In this document: positions 1 to 6,559 of the stretch, piece by piece
How the letters are laid out: the number at the start of each line of letters is the position of its first letter
Numbering within the stretch: the first letter of the stretch is position 1
From: a bacterium
GTDB lineage: Bacteria > Patescibacteriota > Minisyncoccia > CAIUEV01 > JAHKAQ01
DNA length: 11,058 nucleotides
Direction: 5' to 3'
NCBI GenBank assembly: GCA_018399475.1
Contig: JAGYOS010000065.1
Coordinates: forward strand, 1 to 11,058
Program-made: the position numbers and the translations under genes
Notes under the pieces: model-generated
Database searches by the model: none
The model's input: the letters and a program-made list of their open reading frames with translations, nothing else
Told to the model about the DNA's origin: nothing

Positions 1-1484
1 GTAGCCCTATACCACATATTCCCTGAAGATCCGGTGATATAGGGGAAGAAATTCCCAGAGAGATAAACGATCTCATTAGTCCAGTCTTTTTTATTCTTTG
101 AGGACTGGATATACAAAAAGTCTTTCTCTTCAGCACTTCCCCCGATATAGAAAGTCAATTGGCTGCCCAAATCGGCAGTCAAATCTATTAGCGGGGACAT
201 AATCCAAGAGGAGGTATTGTTTGAATACTCTCTTCCCGGACTTTCTGCTAAAGAGAAGAAACCTTTAGCGTGCTGTTCTTTTGTAACCTCCCAGGAATTT
301 CTATGCCCTCCGGTTTCCCATTCCAGCGGAGAACTTTCAAACCCTTCATGGAAAACGGTCTTTCTTTTTGGGACTGCTCCCAATATGTTTTTACCTGGAG
401 CTCCAACATCTATTGTTTGCTCTCCAAAATTAGAGAAATCAGTTAGCTCATCAGCGGCATCTGTTGCTGCCACGCTGATTAAGTTGGGCAACCTATAACT
501 TGCCGGAAACTTTGGTTTCTCGTCGCTATTTTCTCTGTAATTCCCGGCGGAACAAACGAATAAAATAGGAGCGTTCTCAATTGTTTGCTCTTCAATTTGA
601 CTACTTTGAGGGCCTCCATAACTCATATTAATTACAGAAACTCCCTTTTCAACTGCGTAGCTGATAGCTTCTAACTCATCAGCTACTGTACTCATGCCAA
701 TGGAATCAAATATTTTTAAAGACATGATTTTGGCATTCCAGGCAACTCCCGCTATGCCTTTGTAATTATTGCCTGATCCGGCAGCAATGCTGCTTACGAA
801 TGTATCATGTCCGTTTCCATCAACCGGATTATTTCTATTGTGTAGAAAATCCCAGCCGATGATGTCATCTATGAATCCATTACCATCATTATCTTTTCCA
901 TCAAAGATCTCATCCGGGTTTATCCAGATGTTCTCTGCTAAGTCTGGATGATTGGGAGCGATTCCTGTTCCAATTACTCCGATAATGACACCTTCTCCCT
1001 TGTTGGAACTTATGTTCCATCCTTCAGGAGCGTCAATGTCGGCATCTTCTTCTCCGTTTATCACTTGGCCGACATTATTGAGTCCCCATTGAAGTCCAAA
1101 ATAATAATCATTTGGCATTTCTTTAGGGATTTCTGCTAATTCTGCCAAAGATCTTGTATGTCTTGGGTGAAGTTCTCGAAAATAGTTCGGTTCCGCCAGC
1201 ATTCCCTGGCTATTTAACCCTTCAACTGCTTCTTCAACTTCTAATCCCTCCGGTAAATTTACCAGTGAGGCATTAGAGAAGTTCTTTATGACTCTAATAT
1301 CGCGAGTCATTTTGAGGTCTTGTGCAACAATCCCTCGGGAAGAAGAGGATTCAAACTTTATTAAAAGTTCTCCTTCTCTATAACCCTTATTTTTGCCCTT
1401 ACCTTCAAAACTCTGAACATCATTGCCGGCTGTTATTATTGCCAGCAGTCCCCAAAAAATTATCCCTAATCTTATCTTTCTCAT
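1..1484 (-). CDS. Secreted subtilisin-like (S8) protein, N-terminal part, degenerate active site
   Basis: I read this frame by hand from ATG at 1484; it stays open for 494 codons to the window edge, so the C-terminus is missing. Residues 1-20 look like a signal peptide. Residues about 35-105 resemble an I9/fervidolysin-type propeptide, ending in a typical 'AEPNY' strand. The subtilase domain follows: GVIIGVIGTGIAPNHPDL (about 164-181), a Ca-loop-like DGKDNDGNGFIDD, GHDTFV (225-230), VINMSYGG, an oxyanion-hole Asn (AGN, N315) and GAPG (361-364). The catalytic Asp of the VIDTG motif is Gly172 here. The His is kept (H226), but the HGTH motif reads HDTF. After GAPG an inserted beta-rich segment begins (HEGFES...W...SWIMSPLIDL), like the VEG/choice-of-anchor J domains found inside some S8 peptidases. 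The GTSMA serine would lie beyond the edge. The start is supported by AAGGAG six bases upstream. Family is sure; activity is doubtful. Confidence 0.9.
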   Translation of the reverse strand, partial: MRKIRLGIIFWGLLAIITAGNDVQSFEGKGKNKGYREGELLIKFESSSSRGIVAQDLKMTRDIRVIKNFSNASLVNLPEGLEVEEAVEGLNSQGMLAEPNYFRELHPRHTRSLAELAEIPKEMPNDYYFGLQWGLNNVGQVINGEEDADIDAPEGWNISSNKGEGVIIGVIGTGIAPNHPDLAENIWINPDEIFDGKDNDGNGFIDDIIGWDFLHNRNNPVDGNGHDTFVSSIAAGSGNNYKGIAGVAWNAKIMSLKIFDSIGMSTVADELEAISYAVEKGVSVINMSYGGPQSSQIEEQTIENAPILFVCSAGNYRENSDEKPKFPASYRLPNLISVAATDAADELTDFSNFGEQTIDVGAPGKNILGAVPKRKTVFHEGFESSPLEWETGGHRNSWEVTKEQHAKGFFSLAESPGREYSNNTSSWIMSPLIDLTADLGSQLTFYIGGSAEEKDFLYIQSSKNKKDWTNEIVYLSGNFFPYITGSSGNMWYRA

Positions 1485-1490
1485 CTCTCT

Positions 1491-1496
1491 CTCCTT
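1491..1496 (-). promoter_or_regulatory. Strong Shine-Dalgarno site of the subtilase gene
   Basis: On the minus strand AAGGAG lies six bases before the ATG at 1484. It is the only near-consensus ribosome binding site in the window, since the other genes have little or none. It fixes the start of the subtilase frame. Confidence 0.8.
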
Positions 1497-1527
1497 TTCT
1501 TTAAGTTTTAGTTTTTAAAGTACCTCT

Positions 1528-1555
1528 GACTTTTAAATTCAATAATTTAAAAGTC
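1528..1555 (-). promoter_or_regulatory. Perfect 11-bp inverted repeat in the subtilase leader
   Basis: GACTTTTAAAT (1528-1538) and ATTTAAAAGTC (1545-1555) are exact reverse complements around a 6-base loop. No T-run follows on the minus strand, so this is not an intrinsic terminator. If the predicted promoter at 1561-1589 is right, transcription starts near 1554-1556. The hairpin would then form the very 5' end of the mRNA, as stabilising stem-loops do, or it could be a DNA operator at +1. The structure is seen; both roles are inference. Confidence 0.6.
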
Positions 1556-1560
1556 CTTTA

Positions 1561-1589
1561 TCCGTACACTATTTTTACTAATTTGTCAA
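1561..1589 (-). promoter_or_regulatory. Predicted promoter of the subtilase gene
   Basis: The minus strand carries a perfect TTGACA (1584-1589). Seventeen bases later is TACGGA (1561-1566), a poor -10 match. A perfect -35 with a weak -10 at ideal spacing would fit a promoter that needs an activator, and a tandem repeat lies just upstream. The -10 assignment is uncertain. Confidence 0.45.
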
Positions 1590-1594
1590 GTTTT

Positions 1595-1614
1595 TTAGCT
1601 GAAATTAGCTGAAA
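1595..1614 (-). repeat. Tandem 10-bp direct repeat upstream of the -35 box
   Basis: Two perfect copies of TTTCAGCTAA (minus-strand reading) stand head to tail, one helical turn apart. They end 5 bases before TTGACA, at roughly -40 to -59 from the predicted start point. Direct repeats in this position are typical of activator or response-regulator sites. A third exact copy occurs on the plus strand at 9846-9855, before the RlpA-like gene. The regulatory role is inference. Confidence 0.5.
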
Positions 1615-1674
1615 AATATATATTTTCTGTTAAAATTTAAAATTAAAAACTATCTATAATTATTTTTAAACAAA

Positions 1675-1704
1675 ACACTCCCCATTTTTTATTTTAGGGA
1701 GTGT
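1675..1704 (-). terminator. Intrinsic terminator of the small exported-protein gene
   Basis: ACACTCCC (1675-1682) and GGGAGTGT (1697-1704) form an 8-bp stem around a 14-base AT-rich loop. On the minus strand the stem is followed by TTTTGTTT; on the plus strand no T-run follows. It lies about 40 bases after the stop at 1743 and before the subtilase promoter, so it separates the two units. Confidence 0.75.
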
Positions 1705-1742
1705 CTTGATTAAAATAAACGTAGCGCTTAGATTAAATTAAA

Positions 1743-2249
1743 TTATTCTTGGATGCCTCTGCCGGAATGTTTTCCTTTAAAACCTTTTCCTGCTCCAAAA
1801 GGACGAATATCTTCCAGATTGATTCCGTTTTCTTCAGCCCATTTGTCCATTGCTTCTCGATTTTGATCCGCTTTCACTCTTCTCTCTTCAACTGATAAGT
1901 TTTTAAAATCTTCCGTTTTCCAGCTGTTTGATCCCATCTCATTTCTTTTGGCCATAATAGCTTCTTTTTGCTGCTCGGTTATTTTGCCATCCGTTATCAG
2001 TTGATTTAATCTGTTTTCAAAATCAGCTTCCATGTTTTGTCTTTGCTCTTGGCGATTTTCTTCAAAAACTTTTTGGACTTCTTCTTTATTCAGCCCAAAG
2101 CGTTCCGCTATTTTATTGGCAACATCCAATTGTCCGTTGCCATATTTTGCGAAAGCGCTATTTATTCCATAGATTCCGGAAGCGGTCATAACACCTAAGG
2201 CTAAAGTGGCTAAAATAGCCTTTTTTATATTTTTTCTGGATTTTTTCAT
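1743..2249 (-). CDS. Small exported helical protein (DUF2680/Spy-like in style)
   Basis: This 168-residue protein has a basic N-terminus (MKKSRKNIKK) and a hydrophobic stretch at about 11-32 ending in SAFAK, a likely signal peptide with cleavage near AFA. The mature part is charged and almost wholly helical. It includes a segment around residues 82-98 (LITDGKITEQQKEAIMA) of the kind seen in DUF2680 proteins and loosely like the LTxxQ segments of Spy/CpxP chaperones. The tail is Gly- and Lys-rich (GAGKGFKGKHSGRG). No catalytic motif is visible. It lies 234 bp downstream of the membrane-protein gene on the same strand and ends at a terminator. It could be an envelope stress or adaptor protein under the nearby sigma factor, but that is inference; DUF2680 membership is tentative. 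No clear ribosome binding site is seen. Confidence 0.8.
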   Translation of the reverse strand: MKKSRKNIKKAILATLALGVMTASGIYGINSAFAKYGNGQLDVANKIAERFGLNKEEVQKVFEENRQEQRQNMEADFENRLNQLITDGKITEQQKEAIMAKRNEMGSNSWKTEDFKNLSVEERRVKADQNREAMDKWAEENGINLEDIRPFGAGKGFKGKHSGRGIQE

Positions 2250-2483
2250 TTTTTAAATAATCAGGTTAATTAAAATGCTTGCTAAAAATTAGAAATAAAT
2301 TGTTTTTGTTGTTTTTCCCGCGGAGAAAAACAAAAATTATTACTTTTTTAATTTTTTAAGCTCTATTTTTAGCAGCTTCTATTCTAGTTTTACGGATTTC
2401 TGCCAAAAAGTTTGCGTTTTAAAATTGAAATGGCTCAACTTTTTAAGAAAAAAATAAAGAAAAGAAAAAATTATTTTCCCCGG

Positions 2484-3233
2484 TTATTTTAAGAAATTAT
2501 TTTGGTTGCCGGATCCTTTTTGGGGGAACATTCCCGGACAAGGTAGTTTTTTTATTATCTGAGCCTGGAAAATAAAATCTCCAATTTTTTCTCCGATTGC
2601 TTTGATTATTTCTTCTTGTTCCAATTTAACTTCCGGATCAACTAAAGTTTTTTTGTTGTATTTTACGATCCAATTTCCATTTTTAGGGCTAGCAACGGTT
2701 AATTCTTCCGACTTTACAGCAATAATTTTACCCGCCAAAAATCCTTCCTCGGGGTTTATCCAACGCATTCCTCGTTGCGGAGCAAATTGTCGGTAGTGGG
2801 GAATTCTTCTGGAAAAGTTTTCATCCAATCTTTGATTAAATTTTGCCCAATGAGCTAAAAAACCCAGACTTAATACCGCAAAGACAATGATGCCCACAAT
2901 CAGTAAAGTTTTATAACGGTATCCTCTTTTTGTTTTTCTGAAAGCCAAGAACCCTAGAGTTAAAGAAAAAAATAAAAAAATTATCCAAAGAAGAGGCGCA
3001 GAGCCTATGATCAGCCAAGCAAATCTGCGCAGTTTAAGGTAGCGATAAATTTCCAAATCAACGTCCGGTATATTAAAAATTGCCAGGGAAGAAAACAGGG
3101 CTCCCATTAAAACAAGGAAGATTAAAATTATCCAAATTAAATAATTTTTCCAATTAAGCTGAAATTTTGAGGAGGGAACTATTTTCTCTTTTTTAATTTT
3201 ATTGATAACTTTTTTAGAAATATCTTGGGCCAT
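2484..3233 (-). CDS. Three-helix membrane protein with DUF5666-like outer domain; candidate anti-sigma partner
   Basis: The 249-residue protein starts with a short basic cytoplasmic tail (1-30, ISKKVINKIKKEKI), followed by three hydrophobic helices at about 31-53, 72-97 and 109-129. With the N-terminus inside, residues 130-249 would be outside. Residues about 166-228 read as a small beta-barrel of the DUF5666 type: GKIIAVKSEELTV, WIVKYNKKTLVD, then IGEKIGDFIFQAQIIKK. The start lies 11 bp after the stop of the sigma-factor gene, so the two are almost certainly co-transcribed. That position is where an anti-sigma factor usually sits, but there is no zinc-binding HxxxCxxC motif and no RseA-like sequence. 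Any sigma-binding would have to use the short N-terminal tail. I recall similar proteins beside sigma factors in Parcubacteria. The function is inferred from context only. Confidence 0.85.
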   Translation of the reverse strand: MAQDISKKVINKIKKEKIVPSSKFQLNWKNYLIWIILIFLVLMGALFSSLAIFNIPDVDLEIYRYLKLRRFAWLIIGSAPLLWIIFLFFSLTLGFLAFRKTKRGYRYKTLLIVGIIVFAVLSLGFLAHWAKFNQRLDENFSRRIPHYRQFAPQRGMRWINPEEGFLAGKIIAVKSEELTVASPKNGNWIVKYNKKTLVDPEVKLEQEEIIKAIGEKIGDFIFQAQIIKKLPCPGMFPQKGSGNQNNFLK

Positions 3234-3244
3234 TTTTAAATATT

Positions 3245-3838
3245 TTAACGGATTAAATGTTGTTTTTTTGCTTCTTCCGCCAGCATTTTTCTGCCTCTGT
3301 TTATTAAAGCGGCTATTGTTCCTTTCGGTTTTTTAACAATATCCATAATCTCATTATAATTTTTTTCCTCTAAGAATCTTAAAATAATTACTTCTCTGTA
3401 TTTAAAGGGGAGTTTGTCAATAATCTCTTTTACTTTGTTAAGAGTATCTTTAGCAAGAGTTTCATTTTCAATATCGGTGCCGGATTTGAAAATTTTAGCC
3501 AGATCCTCATTTTCCAGTCGGGCTTTTTGAGGACGAGACTGTTTCTTCCTGATTGCGTCAATAACGCAATTCCTGGTTATTTGATAAGCCCAAGTTGAGA
3601 ATTTAAGGGAATCGTCAAAACTGTTAAGGTTTTTATAGATTTTAATAAAAGCTTCTTGGAGAATATCTTCCGCATCTTCTTTAGAGAAAAAAGAGATCCT
3701 TTTAATAAAATGAAAAAGGCGATTCTGATACCTAACCATTAGCGCTTCAAAATTTTCAGGATCTTTTTTGGCAAGATCCACCAGTTTAACATCGTTTTTT
3801 TCTTGGCGATACTTTAGCATAAAAGATTTACTGCTCAT
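3245..3838 (-). CDS. ECF-type RNA polymerase sigma factor
   Basis: This 197-residue protein has the two domains of an extracytoplasmic-function sigma-70 factor. Region 2 spans about 30-100 (FEALMVRYQNRLFHFIKR, EDAEDILQEAFIKIYKNL, FSTWAYQITRNCVIDAIRKK). Region 4 spans about 130-188 (IIDKLPFKYREVIILRFLE, then a helix-turn-helix NYNEIMDIVKKPKGTIAALI-NRGRKML). No sigma-3 domain lies between them. It would direct RNA polymerase to a small regulon, commonly one for envelope or stress genes. It is first in a minus-strand unit with the membrane protein 11 bp downstream. Start: ATG at 3838 after a weak purine-rich AGAGAGAAG; Met7 is an alternative. It diverges from the flavoprotein gene across 183 bp. 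Which promoters it recognises cannot be told from here. Confidence 0.95.
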   Translation of the reverse strand: MSSKSFMLKYRQEKNDVKLVDLAKKDPENFEALMVRYQNRLFHFIKRISFFSKEDAEDILQEAFIKIYKNLNSFDDSLKFSTWAYQITRNCVIDAIRKKQSRPQKARLENEDLAKIFKSGTDIENETLAKDTLNKVKEIIDKLPFKYREVIILRFLEEKNYNEIMDIVKKPKGTIAALINRGRKMLAEEAKKQHLIR

Positions 3839-3882
3839 CTTCTCTCTTTAATTAGTACGTTTTTAAAAAGTTTTATTTTCAT

Positions 3883-3912
3883 TTTACAGGAAAATGCTTG
3901 ATAGTGTATAGT
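3883..3912 (+). promoter_or_regulatory. Predicted sigma-70-type promoter of the flavoprotein gene
   Basis: TTTACA (3883-3888) and TATAGT (3907-3912) are separated by 18 bases. This gives a start point near 3919 and a leader of about 100 bases before the ATG at 4022. It is a good match in an AT-rich background but is not proven. Confidence 0.5.
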
Positions 3913-3935
3913 TAAAGGAATTCGGAGATGTTCTC

Positions 3936-3947
3936 ACCGGTCCCGGT
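3936..3947. promoter_or_regulatory. GC-rich palindrome in the leader of the flavoprotein gene
   Basis: ACCGG-tc-CCGGT is a 5+5 inverted repeat in an otherwise AT-rich spacer, just downstream of the predicted start point and followed by six T. The 2-base centre is too short for a tight RNA hairpin, so a protein-binding site is the likelier reading. Two GAATTC palindromes (3918-3923, 3970-3975) flank it symmetrically enough to pair with each other. The role is unknown. Confidence 0.3.
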
Positions 3948-4021
3948 TTTTTATTCCAATATTTTTCTGGAATTCTTAAAAATAAAACTATTAAAGTTAA
4001 TTTAAAAAATAAAAAATTACC

Positions 4022-5374
4022 ATGCACAAAACGGACATTTTAATCATAGGTGGCGGACCTTCCGGAGCCACTACCGCCGTAACCGCTAAAAAAAGCTACC
4101 CTTCCAAAGAAGTGACTCTTATCAGGAAAGAAGAAAAAAGCATTATCCCCTGTGGCATCCCTTATATTTTTAACCGTTTGGATTCGGTTGAAAAAAATGT
4201 AGCTTCCGACGATTCTTTATTGAAAAACGGCATTGATTTAAAAATCGGAGAGGTTGCTCAACTGAAACCTGATAAAAAAGAAGTGATTCTGGTCAATGAA
4301 GATGTTTGGCATTATGACAAGTTAGTTTTAGCTTTAGGTTCAAAACCTTTTTCGGTTCCCATTCCGGGAGTGGAAAAGGAAGGAGTTTGGCTGGTTGAAA
4401 AGGATTTTCCTTATTTAACCAAATTCCGGGAAGCAATTTTAAAAAGTAAGAAAGTGGTTATAATCGGCGGCGGATTTATCGGAGTTGAATTTGCTGAGGA
4501 ACTGAGCCGAATTAAAAATTTGGATGTTAGCGTTGTTGAAGTTTTGGATCATTGCCTAACAACTAATTTTGACCAAGAGTTTGCTTTAGCAGCTGAAGAA
4601 AAGATAAAAGAGCAAGATGTTAAACTTTATAACGGCCAAGCGGTGCAAGAAATAACAGGTTCGGAAAAAGCGGAAGGGGTATTGTTGGCCAACGGAAAAA
4701 ATTTGCCGGCTGATTTAGTTATTCTCTCAATTGGAGCGCGGCCGAATATTGATTTAGCTAAAGAGTCAGGGATTCAAGTGGAAGAGAAAGGAGCTATCCG
4801 AGTTGATGAATATTTAAAAACCAATCTTCCGGATATTTTTGCGGTAGGCGACTGTGCCCAAACCAGAGATTTTATTACCGGTAAAAATGTTCCAATAATG
4901 CTTGCTTCTGTCGCTACCAGCGAAGCCAGAATCGCCGCTAATAATCTTTATCAGTTAAAACTGATCAGGGAAGATAAAGGGACGGTCGGAGTTTTCTCCA
5001 CTTTTATTGGAGGTCTGGCTTTAGGATCTGCCGGTCTGACTGAAAAAAGAGCCCAAGAAGAAGCCTTTGATTATTTGGTTGGTGAAGCCGAAGCTCCAAA
5101 CCGCCATCCGGGAGCTTTACCCGGAGCGGAAATCATTAAAGTTAAATTAATTTTTTCCAAATCTTCCGAAGGCTTGCTTTTGGGAGGGGAAATAATGGGG
5201 CCGGAGAGTACGGGAGAAATGCTGAATATATTGGCAATGGCTATTCAACAACAAGCTTCAATTTTTGATTTTAATACTTGGCAAATAGCCACTCATCCTT
5301 TGCTGACGTCCGCTCCGACAGTTTATCCAATCATTGCGGCCGCCCAAAACGCATTAGCTAAATTTAAATCTTAG
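4022..5374 (+). CDS. FAD/NAD(P)H-dependent disulfide oxidoreductase, CoA-disulfide reductase/NADH oxidase type
   Basis: At 450 residues this is the usual length for the single-cysteine branch of the pyridine nucleotide-disulfide reductases. The FAD-binding Rossmann motif is at 8-16 (IIGGGPSGA). The redox cysteine is Cys44 in IIPCGIPYIF, the single-Cys signature of CoA-disulfide reductases, NADH oxidases and persulfide reductases, not the CxxxxC pair of lipoamide or glutathione reductases. The central ALGSKP and the NAD(P) motif IIGGGFIGVEFAEEL (about 147-161) are intact, as is the second FAD motif TNLPDIFAVGDCAQ (about 268-281). The C-terminal part (about 330-450) is the dimerisation domain, with THPLLTSAPTVYP. 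Likely roles are thiol/disulfide homeostasis or reduction of oxygen to water or peroxide; the exact substrate cannot be assigned. It is a single-gene plus-strand unit converging on the YARHG gene. No Shine-Dalgarno is visible. Confidence 0.93.
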   Translation: MHKTDILIIGGGPSGATTAVTAKKSYPSKEVTLIRKEEKSIIPCGIPYIFNRLDSVEKNVASDDSLLKNGIDLKIGEVAQLKPDKKEVILVNEDVWHYDKLVLALGSKPFSVPIPGVEKEGVWLVEKDFPYLTKFREAILKSKKVVIIGGGFIGVEFAEELSRIKNLDVSVVEVLDHCLTTNFDQEFALAAEEKIKEQDVKLYNGQAVQEITGSEKAEGVLLANGKNLPADLVILSIGARPNIDLAKESGIQVEEKGAIRVDEYLKTNLPDIFAVGDCAQTRDFITGKNVPIMLASVATSEARIAANNLYQLKLIREDKGTVGVFSTFIGGLALGSAGLTEKRAQEEAFDYLVGEAEAPNRHPGALPGAEIIKVKLIFSKSSEGLLLGGEIMGPESTGEMLNILAMAIQQQASIFDFNTWQIATHPLLTSAPTVYPIIAAAQNALAKFKS

Positions 5375-5452
5375 CTTAAAAATTAAAAACTTACTCTGTT
5401 TTTAGAAAAGCTTTTCTTCAAATAAACCGATTAAAGAGAAGAGGAGATTTTT

Positions 5453-6358
5453 TTAATGGCAGCCGCTATCATACCTGAGGTAGGGGCTGTTTATCCTTGT
5501 TTCGTAGTTGAGAATAGTGTCCACATTTTTATTTTCAATGCTGGAAAGGTCTGAGTTTTGGAAAGAAGGATCTATTTGGTACCAAGATTGTCTGCCAAAA
5601 TGACATTGCAGGTCTTCATGAACAAATTTTCTTCCGTGGCGGGCGTAAATTTCATTACGGGCCACTTTCAGCTGCCAAGGAGTTAAATTTATCAGTTCGG
5701 ATTCTGAAATAATTCTAGAATTTGAATCGGCTATTACGTATTCCCAATTTCCGTTGGGAACATTATAAGTAGTGTTTGCTGTCGTTTTTTGAGGTTTATT
5801 CTTGCCGAAAGACATGTTCTCGGAAATGTAGCTTATAACAATATTGATTGTTCTTTTACCGTTCTCGTTATTTATTTGAATTTCAGCTTGAAAATCCGTT
5901 TCTTCAATATTAATCCAACCACCGCTAATATCGCTGGCCAGACCTTGGCTGCCAAGTCCCCAATTATTAATTAGAGCCAGCTCATTGTAATAATCGTAGA
6001 TTGTATCGGCATTGTCCAAAGTTTCTATTTTCAACATTATTTTTGAAGTTCCCTCAACAAAATTATAGCTTGATTCAAAAGATAAGCTGTCAGGGTATTG
6101 GAAAAGATCTTCCAGAACTCTTGTTTTGATTGTAACGTGCATACCGTTTGTTGCTCCACTTGTTGCTTCTTCTGTCACGCTTTCTGTTGGTGAAGAAATG
6201 GCTTCTTCGGTTTTTGCCGGATTTTCCTGGGCTTCTTTTTTAGAAAGCATTTTTCCAACAAAAAAAGCGCCGATGCCGATTCCTGCAATTGTTACTAAGA
6301 CAAAGATCGTTATAATTACAGCTAGAGCGGTATTTGTTTTATTGTTTTTGTTCTCCAT
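5453..6358 (-). CDS. Membrane-anchored YARHG-domain protein
   Basis: The 301-residue protein has an N-terminal membrane anchor at about 11-34 and a low-complexity Glu/Ser/Thr linker (41-70). A middle domain follows (about 73-180) with the pattern YPDS...IETLDNADTIYDYYNELALINNWGL, which resembles small beta/alpha modules in bacterial lipoproteins ending in 'yY...L...GW'. A C-terminal YARHG domain spans about 209-288, with its namesake in NEIYARHGRKF (235-245) followed by the usual aromatic WY and a short helix. YARHG domains are extracellular and common in envelope proteins; their ligand is not known. Two cysteines (252, 300) could form a disulfide. It is transcribed alone from a promoter back to back with that of the lipoprotein gene and converges on the flavoprotein gene. 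The domain call is strong; the function is unknown. Confidence 0.9.
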   Translation of the reverse strand: MENKNNKTNTALAVIITIFVLVTIAGIGIGAFFVGKMLSKKEAQENPAKTEEAISSPTESVTEEATSGATNGMHVTIKTRVLEDLFQYPDSLSFESSYNFVEGTSKIMLKIETLDNADTIYDYYNELALINNWGLGSQGLASDISGGWINIEETDFQAEIQINNENGKRTINIVISYISENMSFGKNKPQKTTANTTYNVPNGNWEYVIADSNSRIISESELINLTPWQLKVARNEIYARHGRKFVHEDLQCHFGRQSWYQIDPSFQNSDLSSIENKNVDTILNYETRINSPYLRYDSGCH

Positions 6359-6444
6359 TTTTAATTTATTTTTAATTATATTTAAAAAATAATCAGCTAA
6401 AATTATTTTACACTACGTTTTTAAAAACACTATTTCTTTTTTCT

Positions 6445-6473
6445 ATTATATCGGAACAATCGGAGGAAAACAA
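6445..6473 (-). promoter_or_regulatory. Predicted promoter of the YARHG gene
   Basis: On the minus strand TTGTTT (6468-6473) and a perfect TATAAT (6445-6450) are 17 bases apart, giving a start point near 6438 and a leader of about 80 bases. Its -35 lies one base from the -35 of the divergent promoter at 6475-6503. Confidence 0.6.
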
Positions 6474-6474
6474 A

Positions 6475-6503
6475 TTTTCGCCCTGAAAATAAGATGCTAT
6501 AAT
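6475..6503 (+). promoter_or_regulatory. Predicted extended -10 promoter of the lipoprotein gene and perhaps the genes downstream
   Basis: A perfect extended -10, TGCTATAAT, has its hexamer at 6498-6503. Seventeen bases upstream is only a weak -35 (TTTTCG, 6475-6480), as is usual for extended -10 promoters. The start point would be near 6510. A nine-codon reading frame (6517-6546) begins just after it. Confidence 0.6.
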
Positions 6504-6559
6504 GTTAGGTAAAATAATGTTGCGTTTGCGGTTTAAAAAATTGTAAAGTAAAATTTAAA

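Noticed and set aside
217..1504. Several plus-strand frames of 60-93 codons opposite the subtilase gene
   Set aside because: They are out-of-frame shadows of the long minus-strand subtilase frame, with low-complexity Ser/Leu/Phe-rich products and no start signals.
2309..2333. Nine-base AT-rich stem around CCGCGGA upstream of the small exported-protein gene
   Set aside because: The stem is almost all A-T, there is no T-run on the minus strand, and it lies in a region of A and T runs where such pairing arises by chance.
5404..5417. Palindrome AGAAAAGCTTTTCT between the convergent flavoprotein and YARHG genes
   Set aside because: It is a 14-base perfect palindrome but AT-rich with no T-run on either side, so I cannot support a bidirectional terminator.
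6517..6546. Nine-codon frame (MLRLRFKKL) starting about seven bases after the predicted start point of the lipoprotein transcript
   Set aside because: It could be a leader peptide, but it has no ribosome site, no amino-acid run suited to attenuation and no terminator after it. A chance frame is just as likely.
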